Below are positions 32,407 through 40,579 of a stretch of 64,000 nucleotides of DNA, piece by piece. The DNA lies in assembly GCF_022012335.1 (NCBI RefSeq), contig NZ_JAKLTO010000008.1, positions 41,157 through 105,156 on the forward strand, in the 5' to 3' direction. The notes below the pieces were generated by a model. It ran no database searches, had not been told where the DNA came from, and was given only the letters and a program-made list of their open reading frames with translations. Positions within the stretch are counted from its first letter, which is position 1; every line of letters starts with the position of its first letter. The stretch is from Flavobacterium sp. SM15. GTDB taxonomy: Bacteria; Bacteroidota; Bacteroidia; Flavobacteriales; Flavobacteriaceae. A program made the translations under genes and the position numbers.

Positions 32407-33306
32407 ATGTCCAAATCAAAATCACAAAAAATAGCTGAAAAAACCATCTTCGCCACTTTTAAAATTTTAAAAGAAGCCGGTGGCGAAATGCGAGGAAAAG
32501 ATGTTGTAGATAAAATACGTGAAACGGTTGAATTTGATGAATACGAAAGTCATCGTTTTGAAAAAACCGGATATGTTAGATGGGAATCTATATTGCATTT
32601 TTTCACTATTGATTGTATGAAAGCAGGTTTTTTACGAAAACATAAAGGAACTTGGATAATAACTGATGAAGGGGAAAAAGCAATTAAACTTGGTTCTGAA
32701 AAACTCTTACTTACAGCTACTAAATTATACCGTGAATGGGATGGTAAAAGAAAAAAAGAAACTGTAGCAGAAGATATTGATGATTTTAATGAGGAAGATA
32801 ACAATCAAGTTCAAAAGTCTATCATAAATCAATATGAAGACGAAGCCTATAATGGAATTAGAAATTTTATCGTAAATAAAAACCCTTATGAGTTTCAAGA
32901 TTTAGTTGCCGAATTGCTTCGAGCTATGGGGTATCATATTTCAGATGTGGCGCAACGTGGACCAGATGGAGGAATCGACATAATTGCCTATACTGATCCC
33001 CTTGGAACAAGACAACCTAGAATTATTGTTCAAGTAAAACACCGACCTAATGACAATGTTTCTTCTGATGAAGTTCAAAAATTGGCAGGCACACTAAAAC
33101 GTAACTCTGATGTCGGTATTTTTGTTACTTCGGGAAGTTTTTCAAAACCCGCAATAAAAGAAGCACGAGAATCCAGAGAACACATTGAATTAATTGATTT
33201 TGAGCGATTAACTTCCTTATGGCAAGAGTACTATGCTAAAATGGATGATGAGCAAAAAAATCTATCACCATTACATCCAATCTATTTTTTAGGTAGTAAC
33301 GATTAA
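32407..33306 (+). CDS. Mrr-type restriction endonuclease
   Basis: The 299-residue protein has an N-terminal winged-helix Mrr_N domain (residues about 1-95) and a C-terminal Mrr_cat nuclease: NPYEFQDLVAELLRAMGY, then RGPDGGIDIIAY with the catalytic Asp, and IIVQVKHR with the Q-x-K, followed by GTLKRNSDVGIFVTSGSFS. Mrr enzymes are type IV restriction factors that cut modified DNA. No methyltransferase is next to it, as expected for type IV. It supports reading this region as a defence island. Confidence 0.88.
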   Translation: MSKSKSQKIAEKTIFATFKILKEAGGEMRGKDVVDKIRETVEFDEYESHRFEKTGYVRWESILHFFTIDCMKAGFLRKHKGTWIITDEGEKAIKLGSEKLLLTATKLYREWDGKRKKETVAEDIDDFNEEDNNQVQKSIINQYEDEAYNGIRNFIVNKNPYEFQDLVAELLRAMGYHISDVAQRGPDGGIDIIAYTDPLGTRQPRIIVQVKHRPNDNVSSDEVQKLAGTLKRNSDVGIFVTSGSFSKPAIKEARESREHIELIDFERLTSLWQEYYAKMDDEQKNLSPLHPIYFLGSND

Positions 33307-33316
33307 TTGATTTAAA

Positions 33317-33517
33317 ATGAGATACGTCATCGCCTTTTTCTTCCCTTGGTTATCCCTCTTCTTACAAGGGAAAATACTATCCGGAATTATCTGTTTAATT
33401 CTTCAAATTACAATTATAGGTTGGATTCCAGCCTTTATATGGGCTGTTACTTCTTTAAACCGTATGTATGCAGATAGAAGAACCAATAAGATTATTAAGG
33501 AAATGAGAAAAACATAA
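33317..33517 (+). CDS. YqaE/Pmp3-like small membrane protein
   Basis: The 66-residue protein has two hydrophobic helices (residues about 4-17 and 21-45) with the FPWLSLFLQGKILSGI and IGWIPAFIWAV pattern of the Pmp3/YqaE family, whose members are small stress-induced membrane proteins. A basic tail follows. It starts 10 bases after the Mrr gene and may be cotranscribed with it. Confidence 0.75.
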   Translation: MRYVIAFFFPWLSLFLQGKILSGIICLILQITIIGWIPAFIWAVTSLNRMYADRRTNKIIKEMRKT

Positions 33518-33532
33518 GAATCAATCTGGATA

Positions 33533-33660
33533 AACAAAAACGTAAATCAAAGTGCCTCCGACCTTCGAACGCGCAACCATTAAGAAATAAATCCAACTGC
33601 GTTAAAAATTATCCGCTGTTTGAGTTTTACTAATCTTGGATAATTTAGCAGGAGTTTTTA
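33533..33660. repeat. structured repeat element, copy A (degenerate)
   Basis: The order of blocks matches copies B and C: AAATCAAAG, ACCTTCGAACGCG, CATTAAGAAA, the inner stem AATTATCC / GGATAATT and a closing GCAGGAGTTTTTAT. The inner stem is kept; the outer stem pairs only in part (CTGC/GCAG and the A/T end). It lacks the downstream CTTGATCTTTTGCTTC block. It lies between the YqaE-like gene and DUF4494 and contains no ORF. Confidence 0.7.
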
Positions 33661-33664
33661 TCTG

Positions 33665-33777
33665 GCGTGGCTTCGGCTTCGCTCAGCCACCGGTTCTGCT
33701 CAGTCATGTGCAATTCCGTTCAGTCATTTGTAATTCTACTCAGCCTTCGGTGGCTGAGCGGAGTCGAAGCCACACTT
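33665..33777. repeat. inverted pair of REP-like palindromes before DUF4494
   Basis: GTGGCTTCGGCTTCGCTCAG at about 33666 is matched by CTGAGCGGAGTCGAAGCCAC at about 33754-33773. The two can pair over about 24 bp, enclosing 65 bases of CAGTCATnTG-type repeats. It is a member of the dispersed family at 22811-23247. Confidence 0.8.
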
Positions 33778-33864
33778 CCAAACCAAAAGAAAATAATAAG
33801 ACAAAACCAAAAAAAATATCCCCAAATTAAAATCTAAATTTGCCCTCCTTAAAAAAAGAAAAAC

Positions 33865-34422
33865 ATGAGCGCAACTTGGTACGAATGCAAAGTAAAATTC
33901 AGAAAAATAGACGAAACGGGAATACAAAAAGTAACAACAGAGCCTTATTTGGTAGATGCCTTATCCTATACAGAAGCAGAATCTAGAATTACTCAGGAGA
34001 TGATGAGCTATGTAAGCGAGGAGTTTAAAATCACGAACATAAAGGTGGCGAACTATGCAGAGATTCATCCCTTTGAGAATGCAGACCGTTGGTTCCGATC
34101 GAAAGTGGCTTTAACGGCCTATGATGAAGAAAGCGGGAAGGAGCGCAAAACCAATATGTATCTGTTAGTTCAGGCTAACGATGTAAAAGAAGCCTTTGAC
34201 AATACCATGTTCGCCATGAAAAATACCATGGGCGACTACACCATACCCGCCATTTCCGAATCACCAATTATGGACGTTTTCCCTTATTTTAGTGGGGAAG
34301 AAGACGGATTGGAACAAATTGAAAAGTTCAACGCTCTAAAAGCTTCTAGACCCACTGTAACAGCAGAAGACCAGGACCACATGGAATTCGACCAAGAAGT
34401 GGTAGCGGAATTTCAGGAGTAA
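33865..34422 (+). CDS. DUF4494-family protein
   Basis: The 185-residue protein matches the Bacteroidota DUF4494 family: MSATWYECKVKFRKIDETG at the start, then VTEPYLVDALSYTEAESRI-like, and NADRWFRSKVALTAYDEESGKERKTNMYLLV. It is acidic and cytosolic by sequence. The family has no known role. It stands alone between structured repeat copies A and B. Confidence 0.85.
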   Translation: MSATWYECKVKFRKIDETGIQKVTTEPYLVDALSYTEAESRITQEMMSYVSEEFKITNIKVANYAEIHPFENADRWFRSKVALTAYDEESGKERKTNMYLLVQANDVKEAFDNTMFAMKNTMGDYTIPAISESPIMDVFPYFSGEEDGLEQIEKFNALKASRPTVTAEDQDHMEFDQEVVAEFQE

Positions 34423-34450
34423 GCATTTCAGCAAAATTCATGATTAAAAA

Positions 34451-34645
34451 AACAAATCGTGAATCAAAGCCCTTCCTGACCTTAGAACGCGTAACCGTTA
34501 AGAAAAATAAAACCGATTCCGTTAAGAATTATCTGCTGTTTGACCGTAGGGAGTTCAGATAATTTAGGAATCGGTTTTATTTTTTAGGTGTAGCGTTCCA
34601 GTCTTGATCTTTTGCTTCTTTTGTATCAAGACAAAAGAAGAAACA
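34451..34645. repeat. structured repeat element, copy B
   Basis: The outer stem AATAAAACCGATTCC (34506-34520) pairs perfectly with GGAATCGGTTTTATT (34567-34581). Nested inside, AATTATCTG (34527-34535) pairs with CAGATAATT (34556-34564). Upstream is a conserved ATCGTGAATCAAAGC ... ACCTTAGAACGCG block, and downstream a conserved GCGTTCCAGTCTTGATC ... TATCAAGACAAAAGAAG block. Copy C (36684-36880) has the same plan with compensating base changes in the stems. The remainder of the gap (34646-34890) holds fragments of the same blocks and a REP-like pair. Confidence 0.85.
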
Positions 34646-34799
34646 CAACCAATGAAATCAACTTGCATGCACAAGCAAGATGCTAGCGCCAGCATAGGGA
34701 GCCTCAGCCACCAATTGGTTCGTATCAAGACAAAAGAAAAGATAATTATTCTCATCCTAACCCTTCCGGCCACTGGGCCTGTCAAAAGCTCCGTCAGGA

Positions 34800-34886
34800 A
34801 AAGAAGTGCCTTCGAGAGCCTCAGACACCGTTAGGTTTTTAAAATTATGTTTGCTTATTGGTGGCTGAGGCTCTCGAAGCCACATA
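34800..34886. repeat. divergent REP-like inverted pair
   Basis: GTGCCTTCGAGAGCCTCAGA at 34805 and GGTGGCTGAGGCTCTCGAAG at about 34861 form an inverted pair with the core CTTCGAGAGCCTCAG / CTGAGGCTCTCGAAG. This is a sequence variant (GAGAGC instead of ACTCCGC) of the genome's REP-like family. Confidence 0.75.
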
Positions 34887-34890
34887 ATTC

Positions 34891-35211
34891 TTAAACTAAC
34901 AAAATCAATAATAAGATAATAATGATGATGGCCCCCACGGAAAGATAGATTCCGTTGTGGCTCATGGCAAGTTCTTTTTTAATGGCTTTTACCTCTTTAC
35001 GGAGCTCTTTTTTTTCGGAGCGGGACATTTCGGATTTGTCCATTGCTTTAATTTCTTTTAATCGCTCCACTAACTGTTGTCCTCTTACATCTTCGGTTTT
35101 TGGGTTGTTGTTTGTTGTTATTGGATCAATCTCTTTTGAAAGTGGATAGGCAGCTAGGGTAATACTCATTACAACGAATAGCAGTACTGTTTTTAAAAAT
35201 GGAGTTTTCAT
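34891..35211 (-). CDS. small envelope protein with signal and C-terminal membrane helix
   Basis: The 106-residue protein has an N-terminal signal-like helix (LKTVLLFVVMSITLAAYP). A charged coiled-coil segment (about 45-80, SEMSRSEKKELRKEVKAIKKE) and a C-terminal transmembrane helix ending IIIIILLLILLV follow. Similar proteins are common and uncharacterised in Flavobacteriaceae. It follows the DUF6600 gene on the same strand with a 100-base gap. Confidence 0.72.
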   Translation of the reverse strand: MKTPFLKTVLLFVVMSITLAAYPLSKEIDPITTNNNPKTEDVRGQQLVERLKEIKAMDKSEMSRSEKKELRKEVKAIKKELAMSHNGIYLSVGAIIIIILLLILLV

Positions 35212-35311
35212 ACTATTGGTTTTTAATTTGTTATACTGTTTTGAAACTGTGTGGGATTATGTTGAAAACGTTTCACTTTATTGTGTTTGGAGCAAAAAGG
35301 ATGAAACGATA

Positions 35312-36523
35312 TTATCTTCCCTGACGGCTCGGTTCGTTAATGCGCTCCGGTTGTTGTCTTACAGGGGTACGTTTTTCGACATTATTACCACGTTGTTGTA
35401 GTTCCCTTCTTTGGTTTTGAATTTCGCTTCTAGCAGGTGCTGCATTAGGCTGAACATCTGTGGGCTGTTGTCTTTGGATTCGTTTGTTTTCTCTCTCACG
35501 GGCCCTTTGTTCAACACGTTGTATTTGTTGTTCCTGCTCGTTTACATTTTGTTCGAAACGTCTAACATCACGTTCTTCCTGAGCGGCTTTTTCCCTTGCT
35601 TTAGTGCCTAGGTTTTCTTTTTGTCTTGCAGGTTCATTTATACGTTGTTGTTCTTTTGGTCGTTGCAATTGTCTTTCTTCTTTGGCATTTCGATTGGTTT
35701 CCGGTCTTACAATTCGGGCTTCGGTTTTTCTTTCCGGTGTTGCTTTTGCTTCATTTCTGCTTGTTACCTTAGCTGGTGCAGCTTTATTTCCACGCTCTAC
35801 ATTAGGTTTGTACAATTGTAATTCGTTTCGGGACATACTCTGACCCGGTTGGTTTCTGTCTTTTATATTTACCTCCGCTACGGCATTACCTGTTTTTTTC
35901 TGGACGTGATCTCGGCTTGGTCCTGCATTGTATCGGCCGCCATTTCCGGAACGAACGTTGTTGATTACGGTAGAATTATTGATGATCGTAGTGTTGTTGG
36001 ACGAGTTTACATAGTAATTACTGATGTTACGTCTACCAAAATCCCGTTCTCTCACAAAGCACCATTGATTGTAAGGAACGCTGTAACTGTTACCGAAAGC
36101 AATGTCAATGCTGATGCCCGGGGCGATAGGTGCCCATCCGTAATATCCGTCATAATACCTCCAGGTTACCCAGGCCGGTGCCCAAACGGTATCCGGCGCC
36201 CATAACCATCCGTAGAAAGGGTCATAGAACCAGCGTCCGTAGTGGAAAGGACCCCATCCCCACGAATAGTTGGAAACCCAGGTCCAACCGTAGTCGGTAT
36301 ATACCCAATACCCGTTGGTACGGTAGGGGGCAAACCCAGCGCCCACACTAGGAGACCAAACGTAACCGTAGGTTGGGTCACTAATCCAGCTACCGTGAAC
36401 GCTTAGGTTATCATAAAACATCTGAAAGCTCACAGCCACCTGAGCTGTAGCTTTTTGTGATGTCAGTCCCATCATACCTACCAACAGTACTACTATAAAT
36501 ATGATTTTCTTGATCGTTTTCAT
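35312..36523 (-). CDS. DUF6600-family secreted protein with Trp/Tyr-rich repeats
   Basis: The 403-residue protein has a signal peptide (residues 1-27, ending QKATAQ). Residues about 30-140 are the YxWxP-type region of DUF6600, with many Trp and Tyr (GYWVYTDYGWTWVSNYSWGW, YGWLWAPDTVWAP). The C-terminal half (about 200-403) is Arg-, Gln- and Glu-rich and likely extended or coiled-coil, with many RxxEQ units. It is exported and may bind the cell wall or polymer. The role is unknown. Confidence 0.8.
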   Translation of the reverse strand: MKTIKKIIFIVVLLVGMMGLTSQKATAQVAVSFQMFYDNLSVHGSWISDPTYGYVWSPSVGAGFAPYRTNGYWVYTDYGWTWVSNYSWGWGPFHYGRWFYDPFYGWLWAPDTVWAPAWVTWRYYDGYYGWAPIAPGISIDIAFGNSYSVPYNQWCFVRERDFGRRNISNYYVNSSNNTTIINNSTVINNVRSGNGGRYNAGPSRDHVQKKTGNAVAEVNIKDRNQPGQSMSRNELQLYKPNVERGNKAAPAKVTSRNEAKATPERKTEARIVRPETNRNAKEERQLQRPKEQQRINEPARQKENLGTKAREKAAQEERDVRRFEQNVNEQEQQIQRVEQRARERENKRIQRQQPTDVQPNAAPARSEIQNQRRELQQRGNNVEKRTPVRQQPERINEPSRQGR

Positions 36524-36683
36524 AACTTTAGCTTTAATGTATAATTTGTAGTTTCATAGTATTGTAAAAAACAAATGAAAACTACAGAGTAAAGTTATTA
36601 AATACCTGATTTTTAGTGTTATATGAATTGATTGGATGTTTGTATAATTACCATGTTTTGAGTTATAAATGCATTAATTAACA

Positions 36684-36880
36684 AAGATCAATCGTGAATC
36701 AAAGCTTTTCTCGACCTTAGAACGCGAAGCCGTTAAGAAAAATAAAAGCAACTCCGTTAAGAATTATCCGCTGTCTGAGCGCCAGCGAGTTCGGATAATT
36801 TAGGAGTTGCTTTTATTTTTTAGGCGCAGCGTTCCAGTCTTGATCTTTTGCTTCTTTTGTATCAAGACAAAAGAAGAAGA
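36684..36880. repeat. structured repeat element, copy C
   Basis: The outer stem AATAAAAGCAACTCC (36741-36755) pairs perfectly with GGAGTTGCTTTTATT (36803-36817). The inner AATTATCCG (36762-36770) pairs with CGGATAATT (36792-36800). Relative to copy B, three outer pairs and one inner pair are changed on both sides so that pairing is kept. The conserved TTGATCTTTTGCTTCTTTTG and TATCAAGACAAAAGAAG blocks follow. It occupies most of the 397-base gap 36524-36920; nothing else was seen there. Confidence 0.85.
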
Positions 36881-36920
36881 AACAAAATTCCCGACCTTTG
36901 TAAGAGAAATAAAAAAGAAA

Positions 36921-37475
36921 ATGCCCAACAACCACTACATCTACTGCTTAGAATCCGTTGCAGACACAGCAACCTCAAAGAGCATAATTCTACCTTCTTT
37001 AGAGACTTTAGCGGTGCGTTACGGCATTACCAATGTGTACAAAACCTGTGACAGTATTGAAGGGTTTGAGGAAAGCATCAGTACACTGTTATATGAAGAC
37101 CGTCATTTTAAGGATTACGCAGTCATTTATCTGGTTTTTGAAGGAAGAAGCAACGAGCTTAAAATAGACGACTACTACTATAGTTTCGAGGAAATTGCGG
37201 AGTTGTTCGAAGGTAAACTCAAAGGGAAAATCATCCATTTTTCCAATACGTTGCAACTGGACTTAGACGAAGAAACCTTTCAGTATTTTTTAGATGTTAC
37301 CGGTGCCAAAGCCATTTCGGGTTATGGCAATCGGGCACCTATTCTAAGCTCAGTATTGGATAATCTTTATTTCTCTTTAAGTGAAGAATATGATGATGTT
37401 ATTGAATTAACCCAAGAACTTTTCGATAAGCAATATGCTTTGGCAAACAGTATGGGGTTTAAGATGTATTATTAG
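36921..37475 (+). CDS. conserved hypothetical protein (possibly DUF6642 family)
   Basis: From ATG 36921 the product has 184 residues. It begins MPNNHYIYCLESVADTATSK, and later has YAVIYLVFEGRSNEL and KGKIIHFSNTLQLDL. The acidic, aromatic-rich protein has no signal peptide. A longer frame from 36807 runs into structured repeat copy C and is rejected. A placement in DUF6642 is from memory and uncertain. No function can be assigned. Confidence 0.7.
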   Translation: MPNNHYIYCLESVADTATSKSIILPSLETLAVRYGITNVYKTCDSIEGFEESISTLLYEDRHFKDYAVIYLVFEGRSNELKIDDYYYSFEEIAELFEGKLKGKIIHFSNTLQLDLDEETFQYFLDVTGAKAISGYGNRAPILSSVLDNLYFSLSEEYDDVIELTQELFDKQYALANSMGFKMYY

Positions 37476-37662
37476 GCGGGAAGTAAAACACAAGCCCTAT
37501 TTTATAGTGGAGATTCCAATAAAAAAACAAATTTTTATTGATTATCGGATAATGGTTTTATACCTGAGTAAGGTGTTGCTGCACTTGGGTTTTAAATGTC
37601 TTGAGTTTATATCAGAACAGAAGATGGAAAAACAAGAAAATTACATTTTTCTCAAAAAATAC

Positions 37663-37691
37663 TTGTTTTTTGAAAAATTCCATTACTTTTG
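37663..37691 (+). promoter_or_regulatory. promoter of the ilv operon
   Basis: TTG (37663-37665), an 18-base spacer and TACTTTTG (37684-37691) give a perfect Bacteroidota -33/-7 pair. Transcription should start near 37698, about 16 bases before the first leader peptide. No other such promoter is seen before ilvE. Confidence 0.8.
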
Positions 37692-37713
37692 TAGCTCAAA
37701 TCACAGAAAAACA

Positions 37714-37791
37714 ATGAAAAACATCGTTATCATTCCTTCTATTAGTATTGCAATTGCGATTATCGCAAGGGCGGGGGAGTGCTGTAACTAG
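37714..37791 (+). CDS. first Ile/Val leader peptide of the ilv operon (25 aa)
   Basis: ATG 37714 opens a 25-codon frame starting MKNIVIIPSISIAIAIIAR and ending AGECCN before TAG at 37789-37791. Nine of its residues are Ile and one is Val, the end products of the operon. The hairpin TTGCGA-TTA-TCGCAA (37754-37768) lies within the Ile-rich end. The following CGGGGG (37772-37777) can pair with CTCCCG (37816-37821) of the terminator. This is the layout of ribosome-mediated attenuation. Two Cys codons next to the stop are an unexplained detail. Confidence 0.82.
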   Translation: MKNIVIIPSISIAIAIIARAGECCN

Positions 37792-37810
37792 TTTTTATAA
37801 TCATATATAA

Positions 37811-37841
37811 AAAGCCTCCCGAGAAATCAGGAGGCTTTTTT
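37811..37841 (+). terminator. first attenuator terminator of the ilv operon
   Basis: AAAGCCTCC (37811-37819) pairs with GGAGGCTTT (37830-37838), followed by T. It lies 19 bases after the first leader peptide's stop. Confidence 0.88.
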
Positions 37842-37854
37842 ATTTTACACAAAA

Positions 37855-37908
37855 ATGACAGTATTCGCAATTATTATTATCAGCATTATTATTTACCCAT
37901 CCGGGTGA
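37855..37908 (+). CDS. second Ile-rich leader peptide of the ilv operon (17 aa)
   Basis: ATG 37855 opens the frame MTVFAIIIISIIIYPSG, ending in TGA at 37906-37908, with seven Ile and one Val. Its Ile codons include TATCAGC (37878-37884), which pairs perfectly with GCTGATA (37914-37920) just after the stop. AGGCT at 37912-37916 can alternatively pair with AGCCT of the next terminator. There is no promoter between the first terminator and this leader, so it acts on transcripts that passed the first one. Confidence 0.82.
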   Translation: MTVFAIIIISIIIYPSG

Positions 37909-37937
37909 GTCAGGCTGATATTGTCTAAACTTTTCAG

Positions 37938-37970
37938 AGCCTTTCTCACTATGCGGGAAAGGCTTTTTTG
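37938..37970 (+). terminator. second attenuator terminator before ilvE
   Basis: AGCCTTTCTC (37938-37947) pairs with GGGAAAGGCT (37955-37964), with one G-U pair, followed by TTTTTTG. It lies 34 bases before the ilvE start. Confidence 0.85.
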
Positions 37971-38003
37971 TTTTCAATCCGTAACATTTTTTAAATCAAA
38001 CCT

Positions 38004-38891
38004 ATGTACTACAACAACCACACAGTAATTTTTCTCGACGGAGAAATGGTAAAAGCAGGCGAATCGGTTACCGATTTGTACAGTCAGACAATGCATTACG
38101 GTTATGGAGTTTTTGAGGGCATCCGTGCTTACAAAACTAAAAAGGGCACTAACGTTTTTAAAGCCGAAGAACACTATCAGCGCTTAAAGAGATCCTGCGA
38201 ACTGGTCAATATTCCTTTTGACTATACCGTAACAGAATTGGTTGAAGCCACTTACCATCTTTTGGAGGCTAACAATTTGAGCGATGCGTATGTTCGCCCG
38301 TTGGTTTTTTGCAACCCAAACATGAGTTTAATGCGCCCCAATAAAGTTTCCCTTATGATTTGCGCCTGGGAATGGGGTGCCTATTTGGGCGATAAACAAT
38401 TGCGTTTGGCTATTTCTTCTTTTTGCCGCCCTCATCCACGTTCCATACAAATCGAAGCTAAAGTATGCGGGCATTATGTAAATTCAATTCTTGCTACCAC
38501 AGAAGCAAAGGATAACGGTTATGATGAAGCCTTGCTTTTAGACAGTGACGGACATTTAGCAGAAGGTCCCGGTGCCAACCTTTTTTTTGAAAACGATGGT
38601 ATGTTGTTCACACCAAAGCTTGGGAATATTTTACCCGGAATTACCAGAGCAACCGTTCTGGAACTTGCAGAAAAAATGGGCATTGAAGTGTTGCAGGGCT
38701 TGTATACTCCTGAAGATTTATGGGAAGCCGACAGCGCTTTTTATTGCGGTACTGCTGCTGAAATCATAGGTATTGAATCGGTAGATGAAATCAAATTCCG
38801 AAAAGACTGGAACGATTCTTTGGGAAAACGATTGCAGGAGGCTTATGCCAAATTGGTCAGAGAGAAAGTAACCACACTCAGCACTTATTAA
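38004..38891 (+). CDS. ilvE: branched-chain amino acid aminotransferase
   Basis: The 295-residue protein is a class IV PLP aminotransferase: [19 protein letters not shown] near the start, the PLP Lys in [10 protein letters not shown] near residue 153, [14 protein letters not shown], then [16 protein letters not shown]. It interconverts Leu, Ile and Val with their keto acids. It is the first structural gene of the operon and lies behind the tandem attenuators. ilvD follows one base after its stop. Confidence 0.93.
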   Translation: MYYNNHTVIFLDGEMVKAGESVTDLYSQTMHYGYGVFEGIRAYKTKKGTNVFKAEEHYQRLKRSCELVNIPFDYTVTELVEATYHLLEANNLSDAYVRPLVFCNPNMSLMRPNKVSLMICAWEWGAYLGDKQLRLAISSFCRPHPRSIQIEAKVCGHYVNSILATTEAKDNGYDEALLLDSDGHLAEGPGANLFFENDGMLFTPKLGNILPGITRATVLELAEKMGIEVLQGLYTPEDLWEADSAFYCGTAAEIIGIESVDEIKFRKDWNDSLGKRLQEAYAKLVREKVTTLSTY

Positions 38892-38892
38892 T

Positions 38893-40568
38893 ATGAAAAC
38901 ATTAAATCATTACAGCAAAACCATAACGCAAGACCAAACGCAACCTGCTGCACAAGCCATGCTGTATGGTATCGGTTTAACTGAAGCGGATATGGAGAAA
39001 GCTCAGGTAGGAATTGTCAGCACAGGTTACGAAGGGAATACCTGTAACATGCATTTGAACGCCTTAGCTAAAGAAGTGAAAGCCGGAGTTCAGAGTGAAA
39101 ATTTGGTAGGCTTAATTTTCAACACTATTGGGGTTAGCGATGGGATTTCCAACGGAACAGACGGAATGCGCTTTTCCTTGGTTTCCCGGGATGTTATTGC
39201 CGATTCAATAGAAACCGTGGTTAACGCGCAATGGTATGATGCTGTACTAGCCGTAGTGGGTTGTGATAAGAACATGCCGGGTTCGGTAATGGCAATGGGT
39301 AGACTCAATCGACCGGCCATCATGATATACGGAGGCACCATTCATTCCGGAAAATGGAAAGGGGAATCTCTGAACATTGTTTCCGCTTTTGAAGCACTCG
39401 GAAAGAAAATCAATAACACCATTTCACCCGAAGATTATAAAGGAATCATCCAAAATGCCTGCCCCGGAGCAGGAGCTTGTGGTGGAATGTACACGGCAAA
39501 TACGATGGCTTCGGCAATTGAAGCTTTAGGAATGAGTTTACCTTACAGTTCGTCCAATCCGGCCTTAAGCTCTCAAAAAAAAGAAGAATGTTTTCAGGCA
39601 GGTAAGGCACTGAGGCTTTTAATGGAAAAGGGTATCAAACCCAAAGACATCATGACCAAGAAATCCTTTGAAAATGCAATGACCATGGTAGTGGTGTTAG
39701 GCGGTTCCACCAATGCAGTGATGCACCTGATCGCAATGGCCCATTCAGTTGATATTGAATTGACTTTGGAAGATTTTCAGCGCATAAGTGACAAAACCCC
39801 TGTTCTGGCCGATTTAAAACCCAGCGGAAAATACCTCATGGAAGATTTGCATGAAGTAGGAGGCATTCCTTCGGTAATGAAGTATTTGCTGAAACATGAT
39901 TTTCTGCATGGCGACTGTCTTACGGTAACAGGAAAAACCGTGGCAGAAAACCTTGCCTTAGTTCCGGATTTAAAACCTGATCAGGAGGTATTTCTCAAGG
40001 TAAAAGCACCGGTAAAACCAAACGGACATCTGCAAGTGCTTTTCGGTAATCTTGCTCCCCAAGGAAGTGTGGCAAAAATAAGCGGGAACGAGGGTGATTA
40101 TTTTGAAGGCCCAGCCCGAGTGTATGATGATGAATATGCTGTTATAGAAGGAATCAAAAACAGTGAAGTACAACGGGAGAAGTAATTGTAATCCGTTATT
40201 GTGGACCTAAAGGCGGCCCGGGCATGCCGGAAATGCTCAAGCCAACCTCGGCAATTATGGGAGCCGGACTGGGTAAAAGTGTCGCATTAATTACAGACGG
40301 CCGATTTTCTGGCGGAACACATGGTTTTGTAGTAGGACATATTACGCCAGAAGCCTACGTAGGCGGGACACTAGCCCTTGTGCAAAATGGAGATGTCATC
40401 ACTATTGATGCTCAGAACAATGCTTTAAATGTAAAAGTAAATGATTTCGAATTGCTGAGAAGGAAAATGGCATGGAAGCAGCCCAAACCTAAAGTAACCA
40501 AAGGGGTTTTGTACAAGTATATGCAATGTGTTTCCAGCGCTTCCACCGGATGTGTAACCGATAATTAA
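38893..40568 (+). pseudogene. ilvD: dihydroxy-acid dehydratase, frameshifted
   Basis: Codons from 38893 give an IlvD N-terminus with its Fe-S and active-site motifs: the GCDKNMPG and [16 protein letters not shown] segments. The frame stops at 40185 (430 aa). The remaining C-terminus, from [18 protein letters not shown] to STGCVTDN, continues in another frame to 40568. At 40171 the read is CAACGGGAG, where the family sequence EVQPGEVIV requires CAACCGGGA; one C is missing. Restoring it gives about 558 residues, the normal length. IlvD makes the 2-keto acids for Val and Ile. A sequencing or assembly error is as likely as a true mutation, because flanking genes are intact. Confidence 0.85.
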
Positions 40569-40579
40569 AAAAATAAGCG

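Noticed and set aside
34585..34645. The TTGATCTTTTGCTTC ... TATCAAGACAAAAGAAG block as an insertion sequence end
   Set aside because: No transposase, target duplication or matching opposite end was seen, and the block occurs only as the tail of structured element copies B and C.
37435..37791. Long 118-aa ORF ending at the ilv leader
   Set aside because: It overlaps the end of the preceding gene and crosses the ilv promoter. Only its last 25 codons, downstream of the promoter, are credible as a leader peptide.
40165..40190. Programmed ribosomal frameshift in ilvD
   Set aside because: There is no slippery heptamer or downstream pseudoknot. IlvD is not known to be made by frameshifting, and a single missing C explains the change.
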